Assembly: GCA_022749755.1 (NCBI GenBank)
Contig: CM040452.1
Coordinates: forward strand, 9,008,350 to 9,072,349
Reading direction: 5' to 3'
Length of the DNA stretch: 64,000 nucleotides
From: Azadirachta indica
Taxonomy: Eukaryota; Streptophyta; Magnoliopsida; Sapindales; Meliaceae
This document shows positions 22,362-35,590 of this stretch, in pieces. A program made the translations under genes and the position numbers. Position 1 is the first letter of the stretch. The number at the start of each line of letters is the position of its first letter. Below the pieces are notes generated by a model, which worked only from the letters and a program-made list of their open reading frames with translations, did no database searches and was not told where the DNA came from.

Positions 22362-25300
22362 TGGATATTACAAAATCTTACAACTCGCAAGTATACAAGA
22401 GTCGTATAAGTAGTAAAGTAAAGAACATAAAGTTGTTGAACCCACAATAATTGATTTTTTTATAATTTTTAACCAAGTACTACAGTTATAAAAATCTAAC
22501 TTTATCCAAGCAAACCAAACTTTCAGAAGGTAAAAATAGTAGAAATAAAATGTAACAAAGAAATAATTAAAATTAAACCAAATTAGAAGACAAAAATAAG
22601 AGAATAATGTGGATTAGGCAATAAAAAAAGGTTCTAAGGTTTTGATTTCATCTATTCATCCTCATGTTTATCCTAATTAGGTGTTATTAATGTTTTCAAA
22701 TTCAATTTACTAATCACAAGTTTATAATTGATCTTGCTACCTCTCCTCAGTGTTAAGTGGGATCTAACATCTATGTTGTAGGGAAAATATAATTGGATAC
22801 ATGGCAGAACGTAAGTTTACAAGAGTTCTAATCAAAGTTCTAATGAATTATCCCCCTTATGACCACCTCAATACAAAGCAGTCAAGAACCCTGCTCTTAC
22901 AGGGCTAGATAAGTACCCACCTCAAGCTGAACTCCCCGTTACATGTTGCCCAAGTAATTGTTGACAATGAACACTACCTCGTGTGACTATAAAACATGGT
23001 ATGTGTAATGAACGTAGCCATATACTGTCACACGTATGCAAAGATAAAGGAAATAATGCTCTAATACGCTTGAAAAAGTCTGAACCAGCTATAGTAAACT
23101 AATTAGCCTTCATAAATAAAGGAGTAGGGTTGCCTCAATGCCCAGGTATGCCAAGGACCACCTCCATGCACCCTTAATACCCATTGGACTATGTTTTGCA
23201 TGAAAACTTATAAGGGATCATTTAAAAGGTAGTAAAAAGCCCCTAATCAAGGAAACAGGCAGGCTACTAATGGGTAGATCAGTAAGTAGTAGGATCCTCC
23301 CAAACATTGTTTAGAGTTCAGGGGGAAACTCTAGAGCTAACAAGAGGTTGACACGTGGCTTTTGAGCTCTGATAAAGTGTAATCCACCAGTAATAGCCCA
23401 CTATGTGTCATATTGATCTAAGACCACTAAGAGTCAATAATGAGAGGACACATGTAAAGGTAAAGGTCAAGGTTAGGGCAACATTCTCTATCTAATTAGA
23501 TTCAAGGAATTTTATTTCATATAAAAGCATATTTTTTAAGGTTTTGGAAGGGAGAAACAACTCATACACAAAGATTTCTAAGACAAGAGAGGTCATCTTT
23601 CTAAAGAGAATTCTCTCTATTTCCTCTCATTTTTTCCATACATCTACCATGAAAAACCTCCATTAATTTATAATAAATGCACTATAGAGAGCACTGTTCA
23701 TCCTCTTTGTAGTTTACTTTGTTGACTCTATGCTTTGTTTTGGCCATTTCTTGAGTTTTCCTTCACCACTTTGACATTCACTTCATATTCTATGCTTTTA
23801 GAGGGAGATACCTATGCTCTTATCCTTTTCCTCTTCAATTAGACGTTGACTCAAGTATTAGAGAGGGGTTGTCAAAGTGGTGGCTTTGTCTGAACTTTGA
23901 TCTGTTTTATAGAGAGTTCACCGACCAACTCGATGGTATTTTGGGTTCGAAACTGTTCAGAGGCAAAAAGAGCTAAGAGAGCGATCGTGTGAAAAACGAG
24001 CAACGTATATGTCATTATTCTCAAGGTTCCTCGAAGTTCCATGGATAAGCGTTGAGATATCTTATGTTGGGTATTTGTCGAAGGCAGAGTGTGCAAAATG
24101 GGAAAGTTGTGGGTGTGAAGCAGAACATTTGCATTTTGACATTTTTGGTAGCTCTCAGTGGTTCCACACTTTCACGTAGCTTTAGATTGCAGAGAATAAG
24201 AAAACTTGGTTCCAGCCATTCCATCATTTTGGGTGCACCTAGTTTCGCCTTGAACCTTGGTGCAAGGCTTGTGAAATCCTCACATCAACATCTATGTAAG
24301 TCAATATTCCTATTAGACTCGTTTTAAGCATGTATTAAAAATAACATATTATTAACTATTCAAAATTCAATTACCTCCTGATATCTTGTAGTTTTAAAAG
24401 TTAATATGATCATTTAGGTTCTAAGATCCTCTCGAATTCTCAAAAATACAAATTGTGTTATTATTATTCTAATTAATAAATTAAACTCTCCTAAATATTA
24501 ACCCATTCATATAAATCAATCAACTCATCTAAACAACAAATTAAAAGCATTACGAACAAGGATAAGCACAAGTGAATGAACCATAAACATTAAAAATATT
24601 AAAATATATCAAATCTTGATTTGAATAAATTAATCAAGACCCTAAAATAATGAAATTAGCCTATTCTAACACAATTTATTATCAATTCCATAAAATAAAT
24701 CATAATTATTATTGTAATTATAATAATCTAAAAATAATTAAAATTTAAAATAAAATTAAAGAGGTAGAAGAGACAAAATTAGTTTGATGTCATAATTAAT
24801 CTGCTAATCTTCGTGTTTTCTCTCGAAATTAATCCACCAATAGTTGCTAAATCACCCACTTTCTCTCACTAGATTATCTATAATTATCTCTCAATTCTCT
24901 CTCTAAATCTTTCTTTCTAAAATTGGATCATGGTGGTTAACTCTCCAAAAACAAGAAAATCTAAGATTGGCCAAATCTGGCTATCCAAAACCGATCCGAT
25001 AGTCGAAAACTATCCAAGGATGTCACTTGGAACGCCAAAGGCGCACGCGACCTCACAGAGTGCTTAACGCCGATGGCACGCCACTTGCACTATCCAAGTG
25101 TGAATGAGGTACGCGCGCGTATGCTCTACTTGCTCGGTGTCAATGTGAAAGGCATGCACACCATTGTTCTACTGTCTTGGCCCTTGATACATGGGAAACT
25201 TTGAATCTTTTATACTTTAGTCCCCAATGTCTTGCATTTTGATCAACATTCTGATTTCTACCCTTTTTCTCTTATTTCTATTCTTAATTTACTTTAGATT

Positions 25301-25422
25301 GGCATTTTCTACCTCCCTACACATGAATACAAAAATTTATTAGATAACAACATGGCTTGAGGATTTATGCATATATATATTTAAGTTTGAAAGTCGATGA
25401 TTAGTGAGTAAAATACTTATCA
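22362..25422 (+). mobile_element. Solo LTR of a Tat/Athila-like gypsy element, interrupted by another LTR
   Basis: The left end reads TGGATATTACAAAATC, followed by CTCGCAAGTATACAAGAGTC and GTTGAACCCACA, phrases seen near the start of Tat/Athila-type LTRs. The right end reads GTAAAATACTTATCA, a typical end of such LTRs. Flanking 5-mers are ATGAA (22357-22361) and ATGGA (25423-25427), matching at four of five positions. Removing 22774-24290 leaves an LTR of about 1.5 kb. A GC-richer part lies near 25030-25160. No internal domain follows. The class rests on remembered family phrases, so it is inferred. Confidence 0.5.
22774..24290 (+). mobile_element. Solo LTR of a Ty3/gypsy-type element (nested)
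   Basis: Starts near TGTTGTAGGGAAAATATAAT and ends CACATCAACA. Both sides carry AACATCTATGT (22766-22776 and 24287-24297), which contains the target duplication; the exact 5 bp cannot be fixed because the LTR ends share bases with the repeat. It is related to 43441-45168: both have a TG..GGGAAAAT start, ACATGGCAGAA near the start, a TATA box (CATATAAAAGCAT near 23520), and the downstream phrase GACTCAAGTATTAGAGAGGG. Open frames at 23872-24327 lie within it and are not genes. Confidence 0.65.
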
Positions 25423-27849
25423 ATGGATTAAACAATAAAAAATTTATTTATTAAAAAATTATTTATTTAATTTAAGATTTTAAAAAATTAGTTATTTAAT
25501 TTAGAGTTTAAAAGTAAAAATTATAGTGTGAAAAATTAAAGACTAATAATAATAATAAATAAAATATATAACAATTATGTAACTTTTTAAGGAAAAATAG
25601 AATGCAAAGAATAGATAGACTCATCAAGTTTGGCCTAATATCCAACCTAATCATATGATAGTAAAAATACCCAACAACACTCACAACTAGCAACCACAGG
25701 TCTTTTTAGTCTTTTTTGTTGTTTAAATTATTATAGAACTCCAAGAAAATTACATTTTATTTCACTTTTATCAATTTATGTAATACTATTTTTAAATATT
25801 CTATAAAACTTACACATTACTCCCAAATTGTTAATTTTTTTCTTATGATATAAAATCAATAAAAAAAAAAATGAAATCGCCTTAAAAATATAAATTATAA
25901 AATATATATATATATATACTTTATTTATAACTTTCTAAGTTATTTAATTTTCTCTCATAATTGAATTTCTCTACTCTTCTAATATCTCCATAAACTAAAT
26001 TAAGCAAAGAATTTAGATAAATTAATTCCAATAAACTACAATTCAATGTCACATATTAAAATTGATCTACATATATAAGTGTCATAACAATTAATATATC
26101 AATTTTATGAATCAAATACATTGAGTTTTCAAATTGAAATAAATCTTCAAAATGTACTTAGTTCTTAACCTTTTTTTTTTAAAAAAAACAAGATCAAATT
26201 CTTAACTTTAATATAGATGAATAAGTTCAAGTTAATTTAAAGAAAAGATAGGCATTTTATCTTACATAAAAATATTTTAATATTTATTTTAAATAGTTTT
26301 TCAAAAATAATGTAAGATAAAATTTTATACTTCAAATACTTTGTTTTATCAATTTGAGATTGCAAGTATAAGTCCTATCAATTCTAACTAGTCCTCCCTC
26401 TACAGGTGAGTGAGACAAAAGTCTCATAAAATGTGTGAGTAGATGTTAGAGTTGAGTTATGAGAGTGATTATATTAGAATAATAATAATTATTTTTTTAA
26501 AAATGTTTTTGAACTTGAAATACTTTTTCTTAAAAATTCATAAATATATTATACTATATCAAAATTTTATTTAAATAAAATTTATTTTTTAAATATTATA
26601 CATTATATAGTACAATTTATTAAAATTACATGGAAAATCTATTTAAATAAAATCTATTCACTTATAGTTAAAGTTAAGGTAAAGACACCAATCATCTAAG
26701 ATAAACACGGCCCACTATTTTTCAAATACTTTTTAGAAAATTTTTCTTTTCAACTATATTTTACACCCTTTTTTAGGAATATTCACGTAAAAAAAATCAT
26801 TTTCATCTTTAGTCCAATACATGAAAATTGGACAAAAATATCCTTCTAGCCATATTTAAAAATATGTTGTATTTTTAGTTACAATACTTTAACATGCGAA
26901 TGAACTTGCAATACTAATTTATTATGAATTAAAGTCTAACTTAAGAGTACAATAAACATATAATTTTGAGTTAAGTCATACTCGAAAGTATGTGTTTATT
27001 TCGAGTACAAACTTTGGACACTTGAAACAAGTGTTACTTTCAAGCACAAACTCTTTGCATTAAAAATAGTGTTCGATTTGAATAAAAACTCTAAATAAAT
27101 GTAAGTTTTGGGTTCAAACTCGAAATTATATCTTAATAGTGAGATGTACGAGAGTATTCCTATCTAAATATTTGATATTTGTATAAAAATTAAAAAAAAA
27201 TTAATGTGGTTATTTTAGAAAAATTGGTTTAAAGAGTGACTAAAATTAGAAATTTTTTTTACGCTTTTTTGTCAAAGAATTTTTTTGAACATTATCACAT
27301 TTTATTTTGAAAATTTAGTTTTAACAATATAATATAATGTACTTATTTTTTACCACTCTCGCAAGATTGGAATGAATATATCTTATGATCAACTTTATAA
27401 AAACTTGTTACTTTTGAGTTATAGTATTTTCGAGTATGTTGTATCACAATAAACTCGAAATTACTATAGTAAAATTAACTCGAAAATTATTTTTAAGTTT
27501 AAAGTATTTTACAATGAACTCGAAAGTAACTTTCAAACTTAACATATTAGAATTCGAAAATTATTATAATATAATATAAAAATATATTTTTTTATTAAAA
27601 TTGATTATCAGAATATTTTTGTCGAAATTTTGTGAGGGTAATAAAAAATGAGTACATTATTATCACGTGGTCAAATATTAATTTTGGAGGTAAAATGTGG
27701 TGGTTTAAAAGATTGATGAATAGAAACTCTCTTATATTATACTTTCTCCATTATTAGATTGGTGGGTTCCAACACAAAAAATCGTTTGGCACCATCTCAT
27801 TGAATTTGTGAATCACATTTAATCGTGGTTATTTTGGAATTGCTCTGTA
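25423..27849. other. Gene-free DNA with a TCGAGT-rich imperfect inverted region
   Basis: Between about 26880 and 27560 the motifs ACTCGAAA, TTCGAGTA and AACTCGAAAT recur on both strands, and the flanks (GACAAAAATATCCTTCTAGC near 26833 and an inverted counterpart near 27600) suggest a decayed foldback element. The ORF at 25508-25693 is not convincing. The last 100 bp before 27850 should contain the promoter of the hydrolase gene; no clear TATA box was chosen. Confidence 0.35.
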
Positions 27850-27972
27850 GAAGCGAAAGCCGACTATTTTAAGAGCAAGAATGGCAGTTGCGTCAAGGTA
27901 TCAGCTGCATCAGCCAGAGCTCACACCAGACGTAGCAAAGCCCTATATCCATTTCATTTCCACTTCTTCAAG
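27850..27972 (+). other. Probable 5' exon of the upstream hydrolase gene
   Basis: A less AT-rich segment ending in a strong donor CAAG|GTGTGT (donor at 27973). It could splice to an acceptor such as TTGTCCAG just before the hydrolase ATG at 29027. It contains an ATG at 27881 opening 30 codons plus two bases to the donor. Joined to the acceptor at 29024 or 29008, that frame does not match the hydrolase frame, so the exon is better read as 5' UTR with an upstream ORF. The left boundary is unknown. Confidence 0.45.
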
Positions 27973-29026
27973 GTGTGTAGTTCGTTCGCTTCGTCTTTTC
28001 CACTTTATTTTTTACTTCTGCTTTCTGAATTTCATGCTAAAACTGCATATAATTGAAGTTAGTTTGAAGAAACGGTAGTAATTATAGCTTCTATATGTTT
28101 ATGAAGTTTTATTTGATCATCTGTTGTCCTCAGAGAAATTCTCTTGTGATTTGTAGTCTTAAAAAGGGTTATGATTTCTTCTGCTAGGCCAATCTTCCAT
28201 TGCTTTATCCGTAAACAGTATTTATTTACAACATATATTGATTATCTTTGTATTTGCTTTAATTAGTATTAGCTTTTGTGCAGTGTCTTGTGAGTGTGGT
28301 TTTATAAATTGTGTTGCAGAATGTTGGGAATTCTGTGTGTGATGTGAAGTGGGTACTGGGTAAAATCAAGAATTAATTGACAAATCAATTGTTTGATCGT
28401 TAGAGAATATCGTCATCAAGGATGGAATATTGGAAAGTGTTTTCGAATGATATGAAAATTTGAGAGAGTGTCAAACATTGTGGATTTGCTTGGATTTTGT
28501 TTGTTTTGTTGTTTCTTAAGCATTCATAATCAAGAAAGGTAGATGCTAGGCACTGGTGTCCTGCTCTGCTATCTACTATAACTATTTTACATGTTCAATT
28601 CCAGTACATTTCTCAAGGCAAACTTCCATTCAAATTAACAAAATTTCTAAGATCTTTCTTTTCCAACCGATCCATTGAACTGCCAATAAATAATAAACTG
28701 TAATAATATAGTCAAGAAAGAAAATACCCACGGTTGTCAATACTAATGTGAAAATGAAATTAACCCTCTCATGTTATTAAAAACCGATGAACAACACACA
28801 CAATGGAAAATATAACTTGTAAATCCTGAAAGGCGTAAGGAAAATTCACCATTCCTCCATTTTTACTAGATTAACTTTTGTCCTTTTCCCTTTTAAAACA
28901 TTATAAAAGTAAATCTTTATGATACTATTGTATCTATGTTTGGACAAAGCCAGTTAATACTCCTTAATTGTTATTTTTGTTTTTTAATATCATTTGGTTG
29001 ATGACGAGATTAATACTTGTCCAGAA

Positions 29027-31452
29027 ATGTTTGCACCAGTAGCATTAGCATTGACGGTGGGACTGCTAGGGTGGGCTTATCAGGCATTAAAGCCTCCTCC
29101 TCCAAAGTTATGTGGATCACCGGGCGGTCCCCCAGTTACTTCACCCAGAGTCAAACTGGATGATGGGAGGCATGTAGCATATAGAGAGACAGGAGTTCCT
29201 AAGGAAGTGGCTAATTACAAAATCATCATCATTCATGGCTATGACAGCTCCAAAGATCTTTATTTACCTGTACCTCAAGTATGAACTACTTATGCTTCTT
29301 TTAGTCCTACACACCTTAAGATAAATTGTGGTTTTTTCGTACTTCATTAGTTGCTACCATAAAGCAAAAGCATGGCTGGATGTGGAGGTTACACATTTGC
29401 ATCCGTTTTTAGGCCAACTCTAAAATAAAAGTTGCTCCTGTCGATTGCTTTTTTTTGTTTTTCGTATTGGCAGATAGGAAACATTCAGGTGTTCCAGTAT
29501 CAGAATAATAGGATATGAGCAATTTGACCCATAGTGATTCCTTTGGATAATAGAAAAGATAAAATGCTAAATTGGTGAGGAAATTGATGATTAGCTAGTT
29601 ACAGTCAGGTATTTAGTTTTCTTTTTTGTTTAAAACTAAACAAAAATAAATAAAATAAAATATAAAACAAAATAAAAACTAACCACTGTCCCCTCCTTTA
29701 GTGAATATAACTTTCTGCATGTATATATGAACTTATGTATGCATGTGAATTGCATCTGTATAGCTCATTTAAACTAAGCGTGTTATGTATGGATGACGTT
29801 GAATGCATGAAAATCATGGACCTAGTTGTGAACCACGACTGTAACAATATAATTTGAGGTAAACAGTTGCAGGATAAATAGATAACTGATCTGGACATAA
29901 ATATATGATATTTAAACTGACTGGTTTGATCTTTGATCACGTCTTGTGCATATTATCATTTCAGTGTCTACATATCTTTTCCCTACCATCTTTGGTAGAA
30001 TTGGATTGCAAGCTTTGAAATTTGGTGAATAATCATCATGCCTTTATTTGCAGGAACTTATAGGGGAGCTCAAGATTTATTTTCTTTTCTTCGACCGACC
30101 AGGTTATGGCGAGAGTGATCCACATCCATTACGCACAGTGAAAAGTGAGGCATATGATGTTGAACAACTAGCAGACAAGTTGCAGATTGGGTCTAAGTTC
30201 TATGTTATTGGGATCTCAATGGGAGCCTATCCTCTTTATGGTTGCCTAAAATACATTCCACAGAGGCATGAAACTTTATTCAATCTAAAGCTAATCTTTC
30301 CTTTCCCTTTTTTAACATTCTAAATGCTCTTCTTCTAAATCTGCTGAAGTCTTATTCACAGGTTGTCAGGTGCTTCCCTGGTGGTTCCATTTGTCCATTA
30401 CTGGTGGCCTTGTCTTCCTGCTAATATATCAAGAGAAGCCTTAAAGAGGATGCCTGCACAGGATCAAATGACATATCGGGTTGCTCATTACACCCCTTGG
30501 TTATTCTACTGGTGGATGTCTCAGAAATGGTTTCCTACATTGAGTATCATTTCTGGTAATACGGCAATCTTTAGTCCCCAAGATATGGAAACGTTGAAGA
30601 AGTTGTCAGAATCCCCAAGTGATGGTCAGGTAGTCACATTTCTTGCACATTGTAGTTTATCAAATCAAATAATTCATTTGTTTGGCTGAATATTTCAGCC
30701 TTCAATGTCCCATCAATTGCATTTTTCAAAATACAAACTCAAAGTTCTTTGTGTTAATTTGCATGTTAAAGATGGAAACTTCAATAATATGTTAAGTTCA
30801 GTAATTATAGTAATACTAATATTGTTCAGTCGTCATTTTAGTAAAAAGCATCTTCTTTTGTCTTAACTGCCTGTGTGTCCAGAAATTTATTTTTACTAGT
30901 TATTGAAGACAGATACAAGTAGGGCTAGAAACTGCAAACTCTTATTTACCTTGGACATCATGTCAGCTAGCTACAGGAGACAACAAGATCTTTGTTGACA
31001 CATTACAATTTTATTTTACACAAGTGACCATCATATAAGTTTCTATCTTCTTTTTGTTCTTTTTCATTTTTTTTTTATGTTTCTTTCATTAAATGCGCAA
31101 TCAATTGCCAACTGACAGAGAGCTTTGGCCATCACCTGATTATTATTGTGTTTCTATTACAGGAAAAGATTCAACAGCAAGGTGTTCACGAATCTCTGTA
31201 TCGAGACTTAATGGTAGGTTATGGTAAATGGGAATTTGATCCCTTGGATCTAACTAATCCCTTCCTGACAATGAGGGCTCGTTCCACATTTGGCAAGGGT
31301 CTGAGGACAGAATCATTTCTTCTCAAGTAAATCGTTATCTCTCAGAGAAGCTCCCATGGATTCAGTATCACGAGGTTCCAAATGCAGGACATTTCCTCTT
31401 TTACGAGAGGAACTTCTTTGAAGCCATTGTAAGGGAACTTTTGGTCAGATAA
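29027..31452 (+). pseudogene. Alpha/beta-hydrolase, frameshifted in the last exon
   Basis: Member of the plant alpha/beta-hydrolase family with an N-terminal hydrophobic segment. Exons are 29027-29278, 30054-30265, 30362-30629 and 31163-31452. The start is set by alignment with the paralogue at 37201 (MFAPVALALTVGLLGWAYQA against MFSKAAVVLLIGLLGMVYQA). Visible features are IIIIHGYDSSKD (oxyanion region, about residues 66-77) and the nucleophile elbow GISMG with Ser139. The second intron has a GC donor (30266) and AG acceptor (30361). In exon 4 the frame is lost after TNPF: one base is missing in the C run at 31264-31265, giving a stop at 31328-31330 and about 299 residues. The remaining sequence to 31452 still reads, in another frame, as WQGSED and NAGH, which hold the expected Asp and His of the triad. 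Without them the enzyme should be dead unless the deletion is an assembly error. AATAAA lies at 31481-31486. Confidence 0.85.
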
Positions 31453-31480
31453 GTCCCTTGTTTGCATTAGTATTTTATTC

Positions 31481-31486
31481 AATAAA
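31481..31486 (+). terminator. Polyadenylation signal AATAAA
   Basis: Canonical AATAAA, 29 bases after the original stop codon of the upstream hydrolase gene. Confidence 0.5.
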
Positions 31487-32719
31487 ATGTTCAATGTCTC
31501 TTCTTGAGTATTCCTTTTATAATGCTTTTCATAAAAATGCGAGTGAATGGAGAGATTTGCTTCTTCAACCATCATGTATACATAAATGTACTTTCTACTC
31601 TAATTTCTCCAACTCAACATGTTCTCAATGATTGATCTTAATTGGCTTTAGATTTTGCTATGAGATGCTTACTTACGTAATGAAAGCCATGTCTTGTTTG
31701 GATTCTTTCCTTTTTTCCTGAATCATTCTAATCCAAATTGTTCTCGTTTTAAGGAATAATTCTCCAGCTTGATCTAGTAATAGAGGATGAATACTCTAAT
31801 TGCAACAGAAGTTGGTGTAGGATCTTGTTAAGGTTAATATTCCTCTGCACTACCGCTTGTGCTTGAATTTGAGTACTCTTAATGCATACAGGTAATTTCA
31901 TGGCTTCTTTACATTTTCAAAGTTCTTGTATGGTCCCAGTGTTTAATATAAACTAGAGATACTGTAAATTTGTTCCTAAATCTAATGCTCTTGGGGGTCA
32001 TCTGGTATGCACTTTTCATAATTAGAGATGTAAATTGAGTAAGATTGGCATAGGCACAATATATTAGATAACAAAACATATAAACTCATAAAAATCACTT
32101 TTTGTTATTCTTGCTGCCTTTTGCTTTTGGCACCCAATTCCTTCCTTCATTGAATCTAAGCCGTCAAAGAACACAAGTGGCTGTGCTATTTTTCCTTCTA
32201 CAATAAGATTCAGTGCCCAAATTTTAAGGATATGGTCCCATCCCATTACAGTAACCAGGATAAGCATTCTGCTGTTGATATTTTGTGGTTGTGATGAAAA
32301 ACTTATAATTATGCTTAAAATAATTTGAATATGTGCTTGTGAATGTGATTTTCCACACAATATTCTATCTGTTTTGAGGGGTCGTTGCAGCTAACTGCTT
32401 GCCAAACAAAGCTTAAAAGTGGAAATTGACTGGTGAGTCTCACCTACTTTGGCTGAATAGTAACAAAATTCTCTTCTGGGAAGAACCAGGGGCCAATGCA
32501 AAATTTATAGGGCATACAATACCATATTTTTTTTTTTTATTTTTTTTAATAGTACACAATTATATGTACAATTTACGGATGAGTTTAGATTGTTGGTATG
32601 ACACGTGGAAGTCTGTATTCAGTTTGGCCCAAACCTCTCCTTAATTCAAGAGAAATTTATTCTAACACAACTGTGGCCATAGAGATTTGGGCCTCTTTTC
32701 TCCCTAAAAAGGAACAGCG

Positions 32720-32742
32720 TTTTTTTTTTTTTTTTTTTTTTT
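32720..32742. repeat. Poly-T tract
   Basis: 23 uninterrupted T residues. Possibly the tail of a minus-strand retroposed sequence, but no retroposon body was recognised beside it. Confidence 0.9.
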
Positions 32743-34289
32743 ACCATTAAGATTACAAACAATTGGTCTCATACAACACCTCTTAATGCTACACGACTAT
32801 TCATGAACGAAATTCAAGTTCATGATTGGTAGTTATTAGATTAAGAATAAACAATATTAAGTATTAACCATACACCATTAATAATGGACATATAATACAA
32901 CATTTTTTAAAGTTGAGGAAAACTTAAGGATTCGTTTGGAGGGAATAAAAGTTCGTTTGTTATAACTTTTTAAATAGAGTTTTTGTAGTATATCTTTTAT
33001 AACTAGAGTTTTTATAAGTAATATTTTTAATAAAAATTTATTAATTATTTAATTGTTGCAAATAACTTTGGAAAAAAATTATATAATTTAATAGATAAGT
33101 TTTAAAAATATATTATAAAAAAATAATGTAAAATTTTTAAAATAAAATAAAAGTATTTTTTACAAGTTAACTTATTAAAAACTATTTCCAAATACCTAAA
33201 AATTAGGTTTCTTTCGAAAGAAGAAAAATGACCTTTTTAATTTCCAAAAGTCATTCTCTAATTCTAAACAAACGGCACCTAAACAATTAAAAATGACTTT
33301 TAACATTAAAAAAGTCTTTTAAAGTAATGAAAAAAAACTAAATTAAATAGACATTAAGAATAATAATGAAGGCCAAGAACTTATTTGTTATAAACAATTA
33401 AACTACATCTTTATTTATTATTTAGACAAAATTTAGAAACTTATCCTTTTTTTTATTTAGAATTTTCTTTCTAGAACTTATCATCAACCAAGTACAAATT
33501 TTGATATCACAGCTCAAATAGTAAACACAAGGGAGTGAAATTGAGACAAATTGTGGGAGGTAGAGGGGCATTAAATTAAGGGTTAATTGAATTTTGGAGT
33601 TAATGACAATCTCTTGTTATTGTTTGTACAATTTCATATACTAATACAACACACAAGAGTTTTGACCTAAGTTATCAGCTCTTTTAAAAAATAAATAAAG
33701 AGAAAAATTCACTTAAAAAATTATATAAAAATAAACATATGAAAAAAAAATTATCATGTTTTTTTATTGAAAATTTTGAATGAATATACGATATGAATAA
33801 ATGTAAGTTTATAAATTTGAATAATTCTAAGTATTATGTTTATTTCTTAGTTACTGTATCCTAATATAAATAACTAAAAATTAATAATTTTCTCATTATA
33901 TCTTTATGAATAATTAAGAAAAATTTTGTATATTAAAAAATAAATAAATTTGATAATAGTATTTTAGTTTATTATAAGAACACAATTTATTCAGATTTTA
34001 TAATTTAGCATTAAATTAAAATTTTTAAATTACTTAGTTAATACATAATTACCAATTTTTCATTGTTAAATTAAAAAATAATTTTAAAATATTTGAATGA
34101 CTAAAATTAAACTATATTTAATTTTAAACTAAAAAAACAGACACACACTGATAAGAAAAGTTATTTATTTTTTTAATTTAAGAATTTTGGATAAGAAAAT
34201 TTAGATCTAAATTAAGAAAAGAAGTTTTATTTGTATGGAATTTAAAATTTTTAAATGAATACTATTTTTTTTTTTTAAATACAAATTTG

Positions 34290-34445
34290 GCTGCTACAGT
34301 GGTGGAGGCTGAGGGCTGACAAGGCGCTGGACATCATTTTTCTTTTGGGCTTCAAATTTTTGATCACGTGGGAACCGTTGGGCAGGCCCATTTCAAATTT
34401 TTTTGCTGCGTGGGACCCGTGGAGAGGCCCAGTGAGTTGCAAAGG
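34290..34445. repeat. GC-richer patch with a duplicated segment
   Basis: Two related units of about 45 bp: TTCAAATTTTTGATCACGTGGGAACCGTTGGGC split as TTCAAATTTTTGATCACGTG then GGAACCGTTGGGC, and TTCAAATTTTTTTGCTGCGT then GGGACCCGTGGAGAGGCCCA. It includes CACGTG and GGCCCA motifs. It could be a promoter fragment or an LTR remnant; no gene is attached. Confidence 0.4.
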
Positions 34446-35549
34446 AAAGTGAAAGTGAAGAAATTTTTTAAACGAGGGAGAGAGAGAGAATGATTGATTT
34501 TAGTAACGATAATATGAAAATCATTCATTTAAATTTTATTTAACATTAATGACATGATCAAAATATGTTCTTACTAGCATCATTGTATTTCAAAATTTTG
34601 AATATATTCGTATGATTAATTTCAAGAAATGATTAGAAGGAAATTGATACTTATTATAAATTTGGTTTATTTAATAAATTGAAGTTAAATAAATAATTTT
34701 TAAACTATTAAAACTAAAATGTGCATTAAATCATATTTTAGAAATTTAACTATTTTTTTTCTTAAAAGTTCAATAAGAGCAATTTAAAGTATATAAAGGA
34801 GTGAGTGATAAATATTATTTTCATTATGTAAAACCGCATATTATATTGTTAAAATTAAGTAAAATGACAATAATCTCATAATCTCATGTATGCACGAAAA
34901 CATATTTTTTCAATTGAAAACAATATAATAACCCCTAACTTTTGTTAATTAAGATAACATTTTTAATACACGAAGACTCAATTACCAAAAAAAATAAAAA
35001 GTGGGTTTGAAATTACCACTTGAGATTTAATTCTCTTTTTAAGTAATTGAATAAATCTTGCTTTTACGTGGATATAGTGTAATTTAACTTTTTTTCTTCT
35101 TTTGATGAATTTTAATTTATAATTATTACATTTTAATAAAAAAATAAAATTATTATACTTATAATCTATCAATATTAAATTAAAAATATACCGAAGATTA
35201 ATAGTTTTGATTAGATTTAATTTATCGCTACTAAGAAATCTGCAGTTAATATGGGCAAAATTTGTCACTACCATTTTTTGAAAGAAAATAACTTTTATTT
35301 TATATTCGGGAAGAATTGAACCTTTACCTACTTTCTATTTAAAGGATAATGATACCAACAACTCCAATTAAAAAGAAATTGACAAAAAGAGTTTACTTAA
35401 ACATATGTAAATATAATTATATACGTATAATATATTTTTTATTATTAAATTTACATGTATACCAACAAGATATTATTAATCAATTCTTTTAAATAATAGA
35501 GACTACAAAACTTTTACCTTTTTAGAACTAAACACAATATTACCCTACA

Positions 35550-35588
<39 letters not shown>
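35550..35588. repeat. (AAT)n microsatellite
   Basis: About 13 perfect AAT units. Confidence 0.95.

Positions 35589-35590
<2 letters not shown>

Noticed and set aside
23872..24327. Overlapping open frames of 68-91 codons on both strands
   Set aside because: They lie inside the nested solo LTR and have no family resemblance.
27881..29284. Protein made by joining the 27881 frame to the hydrolase exon
   Set aside because: The reading frames do not match at any acceptor I can see, and the paralogue starts at the position equivalent to 29027.
34978..35274. 98-codon minus-strand open frame
   Set aside because: Asn/Lys/Ile-rich with no domain; expected by chance at this base composition.
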